The notes under the pieces were generated by a model. It saw nothing but the letters and a program-made list of their open reading frames with translations. It made no database searches and was not told the origin of the DNA. A DNA stretch of 64,000 nt from Streptococcus infantis ATCC 700779 (GTDB lineage: Bacteria; Bacillota; Bacilli; Lactobacillales; Streptococcaceae), in NCBI RefSeq assembly GCF_000187465.1, contig NZ_GL732439.1, positions 1,543,938-1,607,937 on the forward strand. Reading direction: 5' to 3'. Position numbers and translations under genes: made by a program. Shown one piece after another: positions 63,637 through 64,000 of this stretch; within the stretch, counting starts at the first letter, position 1; every line of letters begins with the position of its first letter.

Positions 63637-64000
63637 TTAAGTGTTAAAAGAAGATTCTTTCAGTTTGTCCTTTGATTCTTCGATGGATAAGAAGATCATG
63701 GGAATAATAATCAAAATCATAGCTAATAGCAGGTAGCCATCCAAGACCAGACCTAGAAATAGAACGCTTAGAATAGCAGAGGATAGCGGTTCACTTGCAC
63801 TAACCACTGACACCACCAATGGGGATACGAGCGAGACAGCCTTCATAGATAGGAAAAAGGCAAAAGCTGTTCCCAGAAAGGCAATGGTCAAACAAATCAA
63901 GATGCTCACCAAATCCAGCTGAAAACTAATTCTATAAACAGGATAGAGAAAATTACTAAAGAGTCCAGCCAGCATCATTCCCCAACCAACAGTGGGAACA
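63637..64000 (-). CDS. EamA/DMT family transporter, truncated by window end
   Basis: The C-terminal ~121 residues of a drug/metabolite transporter; the frame continues past the window edge (VPTVGWGMMLAGLF read at the border). Four membrane helices are seen, with the EamA-type block SLVSPLVVSVVSASEPLSSAILSVLFLG, quoted as SPLVVSVVSASEPLSS. C-tail charged (EESKDKLKESS). Substrate unknown. The ATG at 63978 is internal. Confidence 0.85.
   Translation of the reverse strand, partial: VPTVGWGMMLAGLFSNFLYPVYRISFQLDLVSILICLTIAFLGTAFAFFLSMKAVSLVSPLVVSVVSASEPLSSAILSVLFLGLVLDGYLLLAMILIIIPMIFLSIEESKDKLKESSFNT

Overview
The window reads as a chromosome segment of a mitis-group Streptococcus (S. mitis / S. 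oralis / S. pneumoniae relatives). This rests on BOX repeats with the BOXA core, many promoters of the extended -10 type (TGnTATAAT), the cinA-recA pair behind a possible competence box, and gene blocks I recall from pneumococcus: ireB-ruvX-DUF1292; uppS-cdsA-rseP-proS-GH1; rhomboid-5FCL-dapL-dapH; an ABC transporter with a TCS11-like two-component system; and rpmB-Asp23-fakA. Some blocks are ordered differently from the pneumococcal genomes I remember, so a commensal relative is more likely than S. pneumoniae. No rRNA, tRNA, prophage or CRISPR array was seen. Species and synteny statements come from memory, not from a search.

Layout. 1-3.3 kb: a compact accessory module with two tandem Csa1/DUF576-like lipoproteins, a lipase with a C-terminal helical domain, and two small helical partner proteins. 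This matches the staphylococcal type VII-secreted lipase system TslA/TilA/TlaA. 3.4-5.6 kb: rlmA and tyrS on the minus strand. 5.7-9.8 kb: mutL bracketed by two inverted BOX elements, then ruvA, tag and a CPBP protease. 9.8-12 kb: SemiSWEET, DUF1129 protein and corA on the minus strand. 12-19 kb: uvrA-pepP, then an M-box Mg2+ riboswitch, a 23-codon leader ORF inside a long hairpin, a BOX element and mgtA. 19-23.4 kb: spx, a lipoprotein, ireB-ruvX-DUF1292, a terminator-like repeat array, folC and another lipoprotein. 23.5-33.5 kb: HAD phosphatase, purine permease, tsaE-GNAT-LCP, cinA-recA, GNAT, MATE exporter and a YebC-family protein; tsaE and the MATE gene look leaderless.

33.5-43 kb: a membrane protein, an internally deleted ABC exporter, PAP2 phosphatase, a LytTR regulator with a LiaF-like membrane partner, rpmB, Asp23/Gls24, fakA-like, and an operon of three tiny membrane proteins (two of them tandem duplicates), an ABC transporter and a histidine kinase/NarL-type regulator. 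43-53.6 kb is the second accessory zone. A NUDIX gene faces a PLD-helicase-DUF3427 gene across a shared terminator. Next, on the minus strand, a T-box leader with a candidate Val (GUC) specifier drives flavin reductase, GNAT, a large SF1 helicase and valS as one apparent operon. 53.6-60.4 kb: a small HhH protein, then uppS-cdsA-rseP-proS and a GH1 glycosidase. 60.5-64 kb: rhomboid protease, 5-FTHF cyclo-ligase, dapL, dapH and a truncated EamA transporter.

The most notable items are the TslA-like lipase module (1-3303), the layered Mg2+ leader of mgtA (15983-16469), and the SF1 helicase placed between a valine T-box and valS (49113-53583).
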